Shown: in pieces, positions 31,401 to 39,805 of the stretch
Position numbering within the stretch: position 1 is the stretch's first letter
How the letters are laid out: every line of letters starts with the position of its first letter
Notes under the pieces: model-generated
Database searches by the model: none
Told to the model about the DNA's origin: nothing
What the model saw: the letters and a program-made list of their open reading frames with translations, nothing else
Position numbers and translations under genes: made by a program
Source: Sphingobacterium sp.
GTDB taxonomy: Bacteria; Bacteroidota; Bacteroidia; Sphingobacteriales; Sphingobacteriaceae
Direction of reading: 5' to 3'
Length of the DNA: 64,000 nucleotides
Assembly: GCA_031286695.1 (NCBI GenBank)
Contig: JAITTY010000006.1
Coordinates: 496,001 to 560,000 of the forward strand

Positions 31401-33790
31401 AAATCGGAACGTAGCTGCAGCTGATTACGGCTGCTGTCAGCTTTTGCTATGACGGATACCGTGTCCAGCGCATATCGATCGCTGTTGTATCGGATCAGCG
31501 AATTGGCAATATGCGCTTCACCGTTGAGGAAGTTTGGATCAGCAGTGCTGAAATTGCCACTGAGCTTACCGCGGTAGCTGATGGCATCTTGTACCAAGTT
31601 TAACTTTTGGAGGTTGATGCTGTCGGCCATCAGTTCAAAGGCAATTTTTGGATAGGTTGCATCTAGCTGCGCAGTGGCATCCAATTTCAGCTTGATATTC
31701 GGGTCGGGACTGATGATGGATGCTTTAATGGCGCCTTTGTCTGCCGAGAGATCCATATCGATATCATGATAGCGGTAACCCATGGCATCCATCCGGTTCA
31801 CTTTGCCGTCAAAGTTGGCGTTTAGTTTTTTAGGATCTGTACCGCTGCCTTTGATTTTGCCTTCAAAAGAAAGGATGCCCAGAGTACTGTCCATCTTCAT
31901 AATTTGACCGATGTCGAGGTCACGGACACTGACCACTGCATCGTAGCTGGTATCACGCTTGCTCATAGCAACCCGGCCATCTAATCTGGCTGTACCTTTT
32001 TCGGTTACTAAAGCCAGCTTGGTTGTGAAGGCAGCCATTCCGCCTTTAAAAGTACCGCTCAGGCCGATTGTATTGGGTAATTCGATCCCGGCTGGCAGCA
32101 TCGACTTGGAAACCAGTTTTTCGATATCCGAACGTCCTGTGGTCAGCTTTTTCAGGTTGAGGTTTACCGACAGTTTATCCATATCCGGCAGTCCTTTAAG
32201 ATCTAGGCTGGCGATCAGCCGAGTATTGGAAAGGGTCCGGAAATCAATAGTGGGAATATGCAGGTCATCTACACGGCCGGCAATGCGGGTATCTATATAA
32301 AACTTCTTGTCAAGCAGGGGCTTCATCACCTCCATCGTATCCAGAAAAGGGGCAAAAAAACGGATATCGTGCATATCGATATGGCTTTTTGTAAGATTGG
32401 CATTGACAGTGACCAGTTCGGGATGTTTGGTGATGACGTCCAGGGAGGGATAGCTTATCTTAAAATAATCGCGGATCAGCGTGCGGGGAGTTTCCGCATA
32501 TAGATTTTTAATCTCAGCACCTGTACCGGTATAGTTGAAATCGGCCTTCAGCTGCTTAATGGCAAAGCCCGAGTGATCAGCTGCGACGAGCTCTTTCAAT
32601 GATCCGCTGATGGAATCGGCGCTATAATATAGATTTGCCAGCTGCGTTTTGAGTCCCGGCATGTGGATGTTAAAATAGTCAAACCCTTTGATGCGGGGCT
32701 GATTGTCGTCTTTGAAACGTATGCTGGTATTATTGATGTTGATGTTTTTTGCCGAAACGACCCAGTTCATCTTTGTGGCCGCACTGGTATCTGCTTTGGT
32801 AGCGTTGGTCTTTTCTTCCTTGTTTTTTGCTTCCTGGACTGTCGCCGCGTTGGCTACAGCGTTTTGAATTTTTCCCAGCAGGACATTATTGTCTGAGCCG
32901 TCGAGATCGAGCTTTTGGATGTCGACAACTTCTTTGTTTAGATCGATCTTATTGATGTCCGCATAAAGACTTTTTAGGATAAATTGGGATTTAAGCGAAC
33001 TCGACTGGTCTTCATAGCGGACCAGCATATTGCGTAGGTCAACGATATGGATCCCAACATCGGGAAGCAGGGAAGTTGTCTGTGCAGCTTTGTCGGTAAT
33101 GCCAAAATCTTCGACCGACGGGCCCGTACCGTCGGCTGCGGGTTTCCATTGCTTTACAGTAGCATTTAGCCCATCAACGTTGATTTTCGGCAGATCAAAA
33201 GCCATATTTTTGGTCAGCTCAAATTTCTTGATGTTGGTATTCAGGCTGCCGAGGTATATATCTGCACTGGTACCGATGACTTCATCGGCGTATACGGCAT
33301 GTATTTTCGAAAACTTGACCTTATCGAGGTTGAACAAAAGGGCAGAGGTGCTATCGGCGGCAGGCTCACTTTCTTTTTCAGAAGCAAAGGCATTTACGAT
33401 ATAATCAAAGTTAAAGGCACTGTCGGGTAAGGTGCGGCGTATTTTAGCGGTAATGCCATCGGCTTCCAGGCTTTGGATTTCCACTGTATTTTTTAACAAT
33501 TTCAGCATATTGATATCGACAGCAATACGTTTTCCCGCCACCAGGGTATCCTTGCTTTGATCTTCGAGATAGATATTCTCTAGTACCAGTTTTTTGGGAA
33601 AATCAATATTGATGTAGCCGATTTTAACCGGGGTGCCGATCTTGCCTTCAACGTAATGGGTTACTTTTGCAGCGATATAATTCTGTATGGAGGGCATGCG
33701 GAGCAGAAAAACAATTAAAATAAAAAGCGCGATTATTCCGCCAATAATCCACAATATTGTTTTTAAAGCAATTCGGGCAAATCTATTCAA
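28454..33790 (-). CDS. tamB: TamB-like inner-membrane-anchored envelope assembly protein
   Basis: A 1778-residue protein, near the top of the size range for the family. One N-terminal TM anchor (about 9-31) is followed by an AsmA-like start ('VKIGYINIDFPKKLVLENIYLED'), a very long periplasmic beta-taco repeat region (about 100-1200) with many 'L-x-G-x-I/L-x-G' units, and the C-terminal TamB/DUF490 domain (about 1270-1660) with 'GQAELNAGMDASGKITMSGTFTVEQGSYSFSFG' in pieces and 'DLITGVELDFNLTSEDD'. The tail (about 1690-1778) is charged, Gln/Arg/Ser-rich and disordered-looking. It bridges inner and outer membrane and is thought to move lipids or help insert outer-membrane proteins. It is coupled to TamL downstream. 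Confidence 0.93.
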   Translation of the reverse strand: MNRFARIALKTILWIIGGIIALFILIVFLLRMPSIQNYIAAKVTHYVEGKIGTPVKIGYINIDFPKKLVLENIYLEDQSKDTLVAGKRIAVDINMLKLLKNTVEIQSLEADGITAKIRRTLPDSAFNFDYIVNAFASEKESEPAADSTSALLFNLDKVKFSKIHAVYADEVIGTSADIYLGSLNTNIKKFELTKNMAFDLPKINVDGLNATVKQWKPAADGTGPSVEDFGITDKAAQTTSLLPDVGIHIVDLRNMLVRYEDQSSSLKSQFILKSLYADINKIDLNKEVVDIQKLDLDGSDNNVLLGKIQNAVANAATVQEAKNKEEKTNATKADTSAATKMNWVVSAKNININNTSIRFKDDNQPRIKGFDYFNIHMPGLKTQLANLYYSADSISGSLKELVAADHSGFAIKQLKADFNYTGTGAEIKNLYAETPRTLIRDYFKISYPSLDVITKHPELVTVNANLTKSHIDMHDIRFFAPFLDTMEVMKPLLDKKFYIDTRIAGRVDDLHIPTIDFRTLSNTRLIASLDLKGLPDMDKLSVNLNLKKLTTGRSDIEKLVSKSMLPAGIELPNTIGLSGTFKGGMAAFTTKLALVTEKGTARLDGRVAMSKRDTSYDAVVSVRDLDIGQIMKMDSTLGILSFEGKIKGSGTDPKKLNANFDGKVNRMDAMGYRYHDIDMDLSADKGAIKASIISPDPNIKLKLDATAQLDATYPKIAFELMADSINLQKLNLVQDAISYRGKLSGNFSTADPNFLNGEAHIANSLIRYNSDRYALDTVSVIAKADSSRNQLQLRSDFLNAHLVGKYKILELQSAVQDLLQLYYKPEKPVNIPPYSPQHIEFSAQLTRNRLIQDFLPELTEMKAITLDGLFDSESKNLSAKLDAPRVVYGGTEINHVTLDINSLDSALYYSTLINKVKVSSIEVTNTILSGKIAQNIVNLGLWIKDKKGKEQYHLGADMQAKDGLFVFSLLQDGLMLNYDKWDVAPNNTLKFGNAGILADNFVLSNKGQELRIASQDSILNSPVDVAFKNFRIETLSKMVMSDSLDIGGGINGQTTLSRLESSPVFVADLTVDKFYFGKDTVGNVNIKVNNERENTYNAHVSITENGNNLVLSGDFINPPQGDAAMDFTLDIAPLTMKTVQAFSMGNLKDSKGNLEGQLKIAGSPSKPQIRGDLHFRDAEFNVAMLNALFKAKDEQIRFDQNGLSFPKFELEDSKGNIAQVSGSIKTQTYTDFEFDLGIAMDNFEVLNSTQADNDLFYGKMFLGTDLQIGGNLDKPIVDGTIKVLDSTDFTMVMPNSDPGMADRKGVVEFVDKRDTATANALARLDSMTVTKLTGIDVDLNLQTDKDAKFKILLDAGSQDALNIQGEAELNAGMDASGKITMSGTFTVEQGSYSFSFGPVKKDFTFQKGSTITWNGDPLDAQLNITAAYTLKAPTLELVAPQLGTQNANLYKQKIPFDVLLKISDKLFQPQLNFDIDLNANNAIVSQDVISKVDNALSTLRDNPSDLNKQVFSLIVLGRFMSANPFESLSGGGGTEALVRNSVSSFLSSQLNRLASDLITGVELDFNLTSEDDYSTGTAQTRTDLNIGVSKMLLNDRLKVNIGSNFEVEGNSRPGEAANNIAGDIQLDYQLSQDGRYFARFYRKNQYQVTLQGQFVETGIGFIITMDYNRFKEIFMRSKKLKEYYNTGSKKFRKRFDVDRMEQDSVYRDSVRTVIRDSLMLHSPEYRKQIEDQQKEKQRRQQVDSSANSGRKNSTPANLDTIRTTAIKNEDEERSYHAN

Positions 33791-33883
33791 TGTGTTGTTG
33801 ATTTAAGTTTACAGATAGGACAACACAAAACTGCAAATGGTTTGGATATTGTGAATTGATATCCCCACTGATGTATGTTTAGC

Positions 33884-34042
33884 TTACCATAACAACCAGG
33901 TAAGAATTGCTAGAAAACCGCCACGGATAAGTAATTCTTGTGTGAGCTCCTCTCGGTCCAGTTTATACCAGCTATATTTTTGATAATACCTCCTGATGGT
34001 TTGCCTATTCTTTTCGTGGATGTTTTTATATGTTGTTTTCAT
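33884..34042 (-). CDS. 52-residue basic small protein with C-terminal hydrophobic helix
   Basis: ATG at 34042 opens a 52-codon frame to TAA at 33884. The product starts MKTTYKNIHEKNRQTIRRYY, has a charged middle (WYKLDREELTQELL) and ends in a short hydrophobic helix (about 37-52: GGFLAILTWLLW). The composition and the helix pattern are protein-like, and the frame fills most of the otherwise empty gap upstream of TamB. No family is recognised. It could be a small membrane-associated protein of the stress/envelope set; a chance ORF cannot be excluded. Confidence 0.5.
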   Translation of the reverse strand: MKTTYKNIHEKNRQTIRRYYQKYSWYKLDREELTQELLIRGGFLAILTWLLW

Positions 34043-34217
34043 AACCGATTTAGATTGATATACTAAAATTTATACTGACTTAATGTAAATCGTACAATTA
34101 TGATGCAGTTTGTACATAAGCGGAGAAATTTACGTAGTAATGGTGCAGGAAAGGTTAAAAAATACAGGCGGGGTGGGTATTTTAACGATAATATTCAATG
34201 AATACGGTTGATAGTTC

Positions 34218-34260
34218 AAAAAAAATCAGGCTTAGATAAACAGTTTTATCTAAGCCTGAT
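34218..34260 (-). terminator. Intrinsic terminator of PRC-barrel gene
   Basis: ATCAGGCTTAGATAAA (34225-34240) and TTTATCTAAGCCTGAT (34245-34260) form a perfect 16-bp stem. On the minus strand it is followed by eight T (34218-34225 read in reverse), so it ends transcripts from 35047 and upstream. Confidence 0.92.
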
Positions 34261-34312
34261 GAACGTGGGTGTAGTATCGTTTATACTGAATATGGCGTAT
34301 CGTTCACTACGC

Positions 34313-35047
34313 TTATAATTCATCGTTATTGTCCAGTGTACCTGGCTCATGCCCCGTGCTTTTGTCATATCGGGCAGCCACCCTGCGCGTACGCTGGGTC
34401 TGATCCGGCGGGAGACTTTCCGTCTGTTGCCCCCGGCTGTAAAATGTATCTTCATTAAAGTGATAATGGTTGTAAAAATCAGCAGGGTCGTAGCTGTTGG
34501 AACTTACCACAAAACCGACGTCGCCGGTGCCTTCAAAGATATGACGGACGGACAGTTCGGTTTCGGGATCAACATGATCCTGTAGGTAAGTGGGTAACCG
34601 GATCAACTGATCCTCAGTGACAGAGATCACCACGACTTCGCCATCATCTGCAGGATTGTACAGATAATCCGTAGCGGGTTCTTCCGTAGGGATTTCATCC
34701 GCGGTGAATATAACGGTATGATCGATAGGCTCGATAGGAGGTGTTACCGGGGCTTCATCATTGCTCGCCTGGATCTGTTTGCCATCATATAGTGAAGCAA
34801 GGCCGATCGGAGCTAATATTTTCTTATCTTCCTCGATCACAAATTCCGCGTCGTTGAGATCAATGATCAGATAGCGGACCTGCTCGCTTTCGGGGTCAAA
34901 GAGTAGATCGTCCACCTTGCCGATCAGCTGGCCGGCTTCATTTTTCACTTTCCAGCCTCTGATATCAGGTTCGCCATCGACAATTTCATAGTCGCTTCCA
35001 CCGAGTTCAATCAAATGATCATATTTTTTTTCTTCTTCTAATGCCAT
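34313..35047 (-). CDS. PRC-barrel domain protein
   Basis: A 244-residue soluble protein. Residues about 18-82 form a PRC-barrel: 'EIVDGEPDIRGWKVKNEAGQ' then LIGKVDDLLFDPESEQVRYL and 'ILAPIGLA'. The second half is acidic with a 'YNPADDGEVVVISVTEDQLIRLP' repeat of the barrel type (about 130-165), then a low-complexity Asp/Gln/Arg tail. PRC-barrels bind RNA or partner proteins (photosynthetic reaction centre H subunit, RimM); free-standing ones in Bacteroidota go with general stress genes. It follows the OmpA gene on the same strand by 26 bp. Confidence 0.85.
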   Translation of the reverse strand: MALEEEKKYDHLIELGGSDYEIVDGEPDIRGWKVKNEAGQLIGKVDDLLFDPESEQVRYLIIDLNDAEFVIEEDKKILAPIGLASLYDGKQIQASNDEAPVTPPIEPIDHTVIFTADEIPTEEPATDYLYNPADDGEVVVISVTEDQLIRLPTYLQDHVDPETELSVRHIFEGTGDVGFVVSSNSYDPADFYNHYHFNEDTFYSRGQQTESLPPDQTQRTRRVAARYDKSTGHEPGTLDNNDEL

Positions 35048-35073
35048 GTTTTCAATGTTTTTGTTATCAATTC

Positions 35074-35712
35074 TTATTTATTCCGAAAAACGACAATTTC
35101 TACGTTTCGGTTCTGATTTCTTCCGCTAGGTGTTTCGTTGGTAGCAACGGGTGCATTTTCACCGCGTGAATGTATGCTGATCTTCTCTGGCGCGATATGG
35201 CCATGATTCACAAGCCAGTCTTTCACGGCGGTAGCTCTTTCAATACCTAACGCTTTATTGTGCGATGCTGTTCCTGTTGAATCTGTATTACCAAATACAC
35301 CAACATAGGCACCGCTAAAATCTTTTTCCAGTGCCGTTGAGATCTGGCTGAGTTTAGCCTCTGAATTGTGCTGGATCGTGTTTTGATCTGTCGCAAACAA
35401 AATGTTTTCACCAAGGGAATAGATTGTATAGCCATCGCTCGACCTCACCCTGATATCTTTATCTGTAATATTTGGGTCGGTAGATTCAGCACTGTTAAAA
35501 TCGACCGAATTCCAGTTGGGGACTGTCGTCGCCAGAGTATCGCCTTGAGCAGTGGCTGAGTTAACACTTGTATCGGCGGGTGTTTCATTTAATCTAGCTT
35601 CACTGTTGGAGCGGTTGATAAAATAAAGGACCAATCCCAATGCAATAAGTGAAAGCAGGAGCCATAGCCACCAAGGTGCTCCGTTTTTAGGTTTTACTTC
35701 TAAATGTGCCAT
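35074..35712 (-). CDS. OmpA-family peptidoglycan-binding protein
   Basis: 212 residues from ATG 35712 (MAHLEVKPKNGAPWW); an in-frame ATG at 35736 adds eight residues with no family support. One N-terminal TM helix (about 15-33) anchors it in the inner membrane. The C-terminal OmpA domain (about 105-212) has 'ILFATDQNTIQ', 'VGVFGNTDSTGTASHNKALGIERA' and the end GRNQNRNVEIVV, with the Asp and Arg that hold diaminopimelate. It is anchored by a TM helix instead of a barrel, resembling YiaD/Pal-like linkers. It is the first gene of the OmpA / PRC-barrel pair ended by the terminator at 34218. Confidence 0.9.
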   Translation of the reverse strand: MAHLEVKPKNGAPWWLWLLLSLIALGLVLYFINRSNSEARLNETPADTSVNSATAQGDTLATTVPNWNSVDFNSAESTDPNITDKDIRVRSSDGYTIYSLGENILFATDQNTIQHNSEAKLSQISTALEKDFSGAYVGVFGNTDSTGTASHNKALGIERATAVKDWLVNHGHIAPEKISIHSRGENAPVATNETPSGRNQNRNVEIVVFRNK

Positions 35713-35736
35713 ATATACTTTTTTCAGGAAGAACAA

Positions 35737-36205
35737 CGCCAGAGTGGCTTCGTTTGAAAAATTTTTCTCCAGATTGGATCGCTTGACGTAGCTTGTTACT
35801 GGCCAGTGATTTAGCTTTGGGATGATTTTACCGGTTTTTAATTTGTCTTTTCTTGAATATGGTGATGCTCGGGAATTTGTTCACGAATAGATTTAAGTGG
35901 CAATTGGTTAGAGATATCTATAGCAGAAGTAAATATTGATTGTAATTAAATACTTTTTTATTTGGAATTGTTCTAAATAACTTCTAATTTTAGGTAATAC
36001 TTAAAATTTGTTGTTTCGTAAAAATCAAGACTAGTCGTGAGATTAGTCTTTTTTTTTGATTCGTTTTTATTCATTAATTATCCATGGGCTTGCTATATCC
36101 GGTTTATTGAAACGTGTTTAATCGGATAGGGTTATATGAGTTTGTTACACACCTAATTAGCTAGAAAAAATTATATTTGTTTTCATAACTATTAAGCCTT
36201 TGAAA
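35737..36205. other. Intergenic, AT-rich, with orphan terminator
   Basis: About 470 bp. No ORF of protein-like composition was found. The left part should hold the promoter of the OmpA gene. The only structured element is the hairpin plus T-run at 36027-36057 described separately. Confidence 0.4.
36027..36057 (+). terminator. Orphan plus-strand terminator
   Basis: AAGACTAG (36027-36034) pairs with TTAGTCTT (36043-36050) and is followed by a run of T to 36057. No plus-strand gene precedes it within the gap, so it may end a small RNA or be left from a lost gene. Confidence 0.6.
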
Positions 36206-37177
36206 TCAGAACAGTTTCATGTCCCGCGGTGTTTTTCCAAAATGCTTCTTAAAAGCATGGGTAAAATGGTGCGGATGCTCATAGCGGCAATAGCCTGCTA
36301 TCTCCTTAATAGTATATTTGCCGCTCTGCAAGGCTTCTAAGGCCCATTCCATACGCCGCTGACAGATGAATTTTTTCACCGAGCTGTTGAAGTGCTGCTT
36401 AAAGATGCGGCTCAGCGTTGTCGGATTTGAATTAAACTGCTTGCAAAGCAGATCAATATCGATGGGCTCATGCAGATTTTTGAGAATCCACTGTTTGATG
36501 AGGGAGGCTTTTTCTGCTCCCTTAATTTCTGGTGGCTGGCTATGTTGACCCGAACTCATTTCGTAGTAGTGGAGCAATACTAGCAGAATAATTTCCCGCA
36601 CCTTAACCCGGAAATAGGAGCGCGAAAGGCTGACGGGCATCGTGTTGCCGACGATTTCTTTGAGGCATTCCCGTACTTTAAACGGAATTGGCTGTGCCTC
36701 TTCAAATAGGGTAAAGCCCTTGGCCTGCGCAACTGCCCGCTCAAATCGCTCCCTGATTAAGGGACAGACAAGCTCTAGTGTAGAAAGAAAATCCAGCGGT
36801 AGCATGAGGTCAATACAACGTCTGTCGACTGTATAATGAAGATCGCCCTGCACATAAGGCATGTAAAAAAGATTGAACTGCCCGGCCCTGATTTCAATCG
36901 GTAAATTGCTGTCCGACTCCTTTACTGGACGGTAAGAAGAATAACCCTCCAGTTCAAACTGAATCTTTAAGAGCCCATTTTTGTGCGTAGTAGGGTATAC
37001 AAATGGCTTTTTTAAGTTCAGCTCCCGATATATCAGAATATAACCACGGTCCTTCCAGATCTGCTCCTTGATGTCTGCATAGCTAATGTTATCCATAATG
37101 ATGCTCATGTAATCTTCCTGGAGCATAATCAGCCGATGCGCAAAGGCCGATCCGAAACACAGATTCTCGTCTATCAT
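36206..37177 (-). CDS. AraC-family regulator of iron-uptake locus
   Basis: About 323 residues from ATG 37177 (MIDENLCFGSAFA); the frame continues upstream to an ATG at 37300, but that part reads as untranslated AT-rich DNA. The N-terminal region resembles PchR-type regulators. The C-terminal AraC domain (about 220-323) has 'DIDLLCKQFNSNPTTLSRIFKQHFNSSVKKFI' and 'TIKEIAGYCRYEHPHHFTHAFKKHFGKTP', both HTH units clearly formed. It is divergent from the TonB receptor gene at 37367 with 189 bp between. Regulators of this kind sense ferric siderophore and switch on the receptor; that role is inferred from position and type. Confidence 0.88.
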   Translation of the reverse strand: MIDENLCFGSAFAHRLIMLQEDYMSIIMDNISYADIKEQIWKDRGYILIYRELNLKKPFVYPTTHKNGLLKIQFELEGYSSYRPVKESDSNLPIEIRAGQFNLFYMPYVQGDLHYTVDRRCIDLMLPLDFLSTLELVCPLIRERFERAVAQAKGFTLFEEAQPIPFKVRECLKEIVGNTMPVSLSRSYFRVKVREIILLVLLHYYEMSSGQHSQPPEIKGAEKASLIKQWILKNLHEPIDIDLLCKQFNSNPTTLSRIFKQHFNSSVKKFICQRRMEWALEALQSGKYTIKEIAGYCRYEHPHHFTHAFKKHFGKTPRDMKLF

Positions 37178-37366
37178 GGTCAAAATTCGTTGGTGTAATA
37201 CTCGTTTTCTCGTTGCTATTTCAACAAAAATACATATTATTTTTGCAAAGTTATTTAGACTGATTAAAAATAACGAAGTTTCTTGTTTCAAATTTAACAA
37301 GAGCAGAACGGAATGAAACGCGGTGTTTCAGCCTAATTCATCATTAATCTACAGATAATATATCTT

Positions 37367-39781
37367 ATGAAAAACAATGACATCACTTTTCAATCGCTGG
37401 GAATGGTGATTTTATTTAGCCTTATTTTTCCATTTGCCGCACTGGCACAGCAAATGGGGAAAATTAGCGGTCAGGTATTCACCACTGACCATAAACCCCT
37501 AGCTTATGCTTCTATTGTATTGCGCGACACGCGTTTTGGCACACGGGTAGACGAGCAGGGGAATTTTAAACTAGAGGCCCCGGCAGGGCATTATACCCTG
37601 GTCATTACCTATGCAGGCTACGCTGCTATCACTAAACCGGTCCGTATCGAAGCTGGATCTAACCAATCCATTGATCCCATTATTATCGAATCAAAATATA
37701 ACGAACTGCGGGAGGTCGTGGTCGAAGATATTCAGAAGAACAAGTTTGCCCGCAAGGAAACGGAAGACATCTCGCGTATGCCGCTGGCCAACCTGCAGAA
37801 TGCCCAGGTGTATTCGGTTATTCCGAAAGAACTGATCCAGGAACTGGGGGCTACGGATTACAACACGGCCATGAGCCAGGTTGCCGGTGCGGTGGTGAGC
37901 AATGGTGTCAACGACAGTGGAAATCAGATTTTCATGCGTGGATTTAATGCCTATGTGACTATGCGGAATGGTTTGCCGAGCAACCCGCGTACAGCCTCCG
38001 AGATCTTTAATATTGAGCGTGTGGAGGTGATCAAAGGTCCTTCGGCGACCTTATTTGGATCGCAGGTGACTTCCTATGGCGGGGTGGTCAATAATGTGAC
38101 CAAGAAACCTTTTGAATCTTTCCGCGGTGAGGTGGGCTATACAACTGGAAGTTGGGGAATGAACCGCATTACGGCTGATATCAACACGCCGCTGAATAAA
38201 GACCGGACGGCTCTGGCGCGTTTCAACGTGATGGGAAGTACGCAGGATGGTTTTCAGGATGCCGGAAAACAGAAGGCCATGGGATTTGCAGGAAGCCTCC
38301 TGTTTAAACCCAACGAACGTACCTCTGTCCGTTTTGATGCGGATATCTATGTGCCCGAAAAAACACTATTAGCCTATGTTAGGAATACCAATAAGCTGTC
38401 TTACGGGACCATGGACAAAGTTCCGCTTCCATATGACCGCGCCATGCTAAGTGATGATATCACTACATCGCGGGCCAATATGAACGTGGGGACGGAACTG
38501 GAGTACCGCATTTCGGAAAACTGGGTGTCACGCACATCTTACCAGTTCAACCAGAGCGGGGACAAAGAGTCTATTTTCTTTGTGCCTACTTACCTCAATG
38601 ATAACCAGATTCAGCGTCGTTACCGTATTTTTGATCGCTACAATTTGACTTATAACTCCTTACAGCAAAATTTTACAGGGGATTACTACTTGGGTAAAGT
38701 CAAAAATACGTTAGTTGCCGGACTGGATTACTCGTATTACAAGAGTACCGATCAGAGCATGTCGCCGGCATTTATTACCTATGATACCATCGGTATTAAA
38801 GATACGGCATGGAAGCCGATCTCGCGGGCAGATATCCAAAAATCCCGGGCGGCAAATAGCCCCGGAGACTCTTATAGCCGCTCCAGCTACAAAAACCTGA
38901 GTGCTTACCTGTCCAATGTGACCAACCTGTCGGATCGCCTGTTTGTGATGCTAAGTCTGCGGATCAATCATTATATCAATGGGGATTCTTACAGTTATAC
39001 TCCTAATGCCAACCCGGCAAAAAGTACGGCGGTAACGACGGAAGGCTATAAGCAGACCAATGTATCTCCAAAAATTGGATTAGTCTACCAGCCGATCAAA
39101 GATCAGCTCTCGGTATTTGCAAACTACATGAACAGTTTTACCAACCTGGCCTCTTCGCGCGGTTATGCGAATGAAAATGAGACTAGCGAACCTGAAATGA
39201 TGAACTGGAAACCAGAGCAGGCCAATCAATTTGAAGTAGGAGCCAAGGCCGAACTGTTTGGCGGTAAAGTCAATACCACCGTCAGCTATTACAACATTGC
39301 AGTATCTAACATCCTTTGGACAGTGGTTGATGGCATCAGTGTGCAGAACGGAAAATCGCGGAGCCGTGGCTTTGAATTTGATTTTATTGCCAATCCGCTG
39401 CGCGGCTGGAACGTGATTGTCGGCTACGGCTATAATGACAATAAATACATCAAAAATACAGCTTCCACACAAGGAAAACGGATGGTATGGACACCGAAAA
39501 ATGTTGCCAACGTATGGACCTCCTACAAGTTTCTTGACGGGCGCATCAAAGGTTTTGGTATAGGGGCGGGATTAAATCACGTCGATAAAGTATACCTGGA
39601 TCTGGATGAGGTATTTGCAACGCCAGCTTATACCGTCTTCGGGGCGACAGCATTTTATGATCAACCCAAATATAGAATTGGATTGAAACTCAACAACCTA
39701 GGCAATATCCATTATTGGGATTTCTATGGCAAGCCACAGAAGCCGACAGAAGTACTGGCGAGTTTATCCTTTAAATTCTAA
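37367..39781 (+). CDS. TonB-dependent siderophore receptor
   Basis: An 804-residue protein. Signal peptide about 1-27 (PFAALA|Q), a carboxypeptidase-regulatory-like domain (about 31-105), a TonB-box-like 'LREVVVEDIQ', a plug (about 130-250) with IFMRGFNAYVTMRNGLPSN and 'VEVIKGPSATLFGSQ', and a barrel ending EVLASLSFKF. The plug signature matches ferric-siderophore receptors. It heads an operon with the PepSY membrane protein (24-bp gap) and faces an AraC regulator, the standard layout for siderophore uptake in Bacteroidota. It shares the overall scheme of the 19056 receptor but clearly differs in sequence. Confidence 0.94.
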   Translation: MKNNDITFQSLGMVILFSLIFPFAALAQQMGKISGQVFTTDHKPLAYASIVLRDTRFGTRVDEQGNFKLEAPAGHYTLVITYAGYAAITKPVRIEAGSNQSIDPIIIESKYNELREVVVEDIQKNKFARKETEDISRMPLANLQNAQVYSVIPKELIQELGATDYNTAMSQVAGAVVSNGVNDSGNQIFMRGFNAYVTMRNGLPSNPRTASEIFNIERVEVIKGPSATLFGSQVTSYGGVVNNVTKKPFESFRGEVGYTTGSWGMNRITADINTPLNKDRTALARFNVMGSTQDGFQDAGKQKAMGFAGSLLFKPNERTSVRFDADIYVPEKTLLAYVRNTNKLSYGTMDKVPLPYDRAMLSDDITTSRANMNVGTELEYRISENWVSRTSYQFNQSGDKESIFFVPTYLNDNQIQRRYRIFDRYNLTYNSLQQNFTGDYYLGKVKNTLVAGLDYSYYKSTDQSMSPAFITYDTIGIKDTAWKPISRADIQKSRAANSPGDSYSRSSYKNLSAYLSNVTNLSDRLFVMLSLRINHYINGDSYSYTPNANPAKSTAVTTEGYKQTNVSPKIGLVYQPIKDQLSVFANYMNSFTNLASSRGYANENETSEPEMMNWKPEQANQFEVGAKAELFGGKVNTTVSYYNIAVSNILWTVVDGISVQNGKSRSRGFEFDFIANPLRGWNVIVGYGYNDNKYIKNTASTQGKRMVWTPKNVANVWTSYKFLDGRIKGFGIGAGLNHVDKVYLDLDEVFATPAYTVFGATAFYDQPKYRIGLKLNNLGNIHYWDFYGKPQKPTEVLASLSFKF

Positions 39782-39805
39782 CCAATAGATCAAAAGAAAA
39801 GAGAG

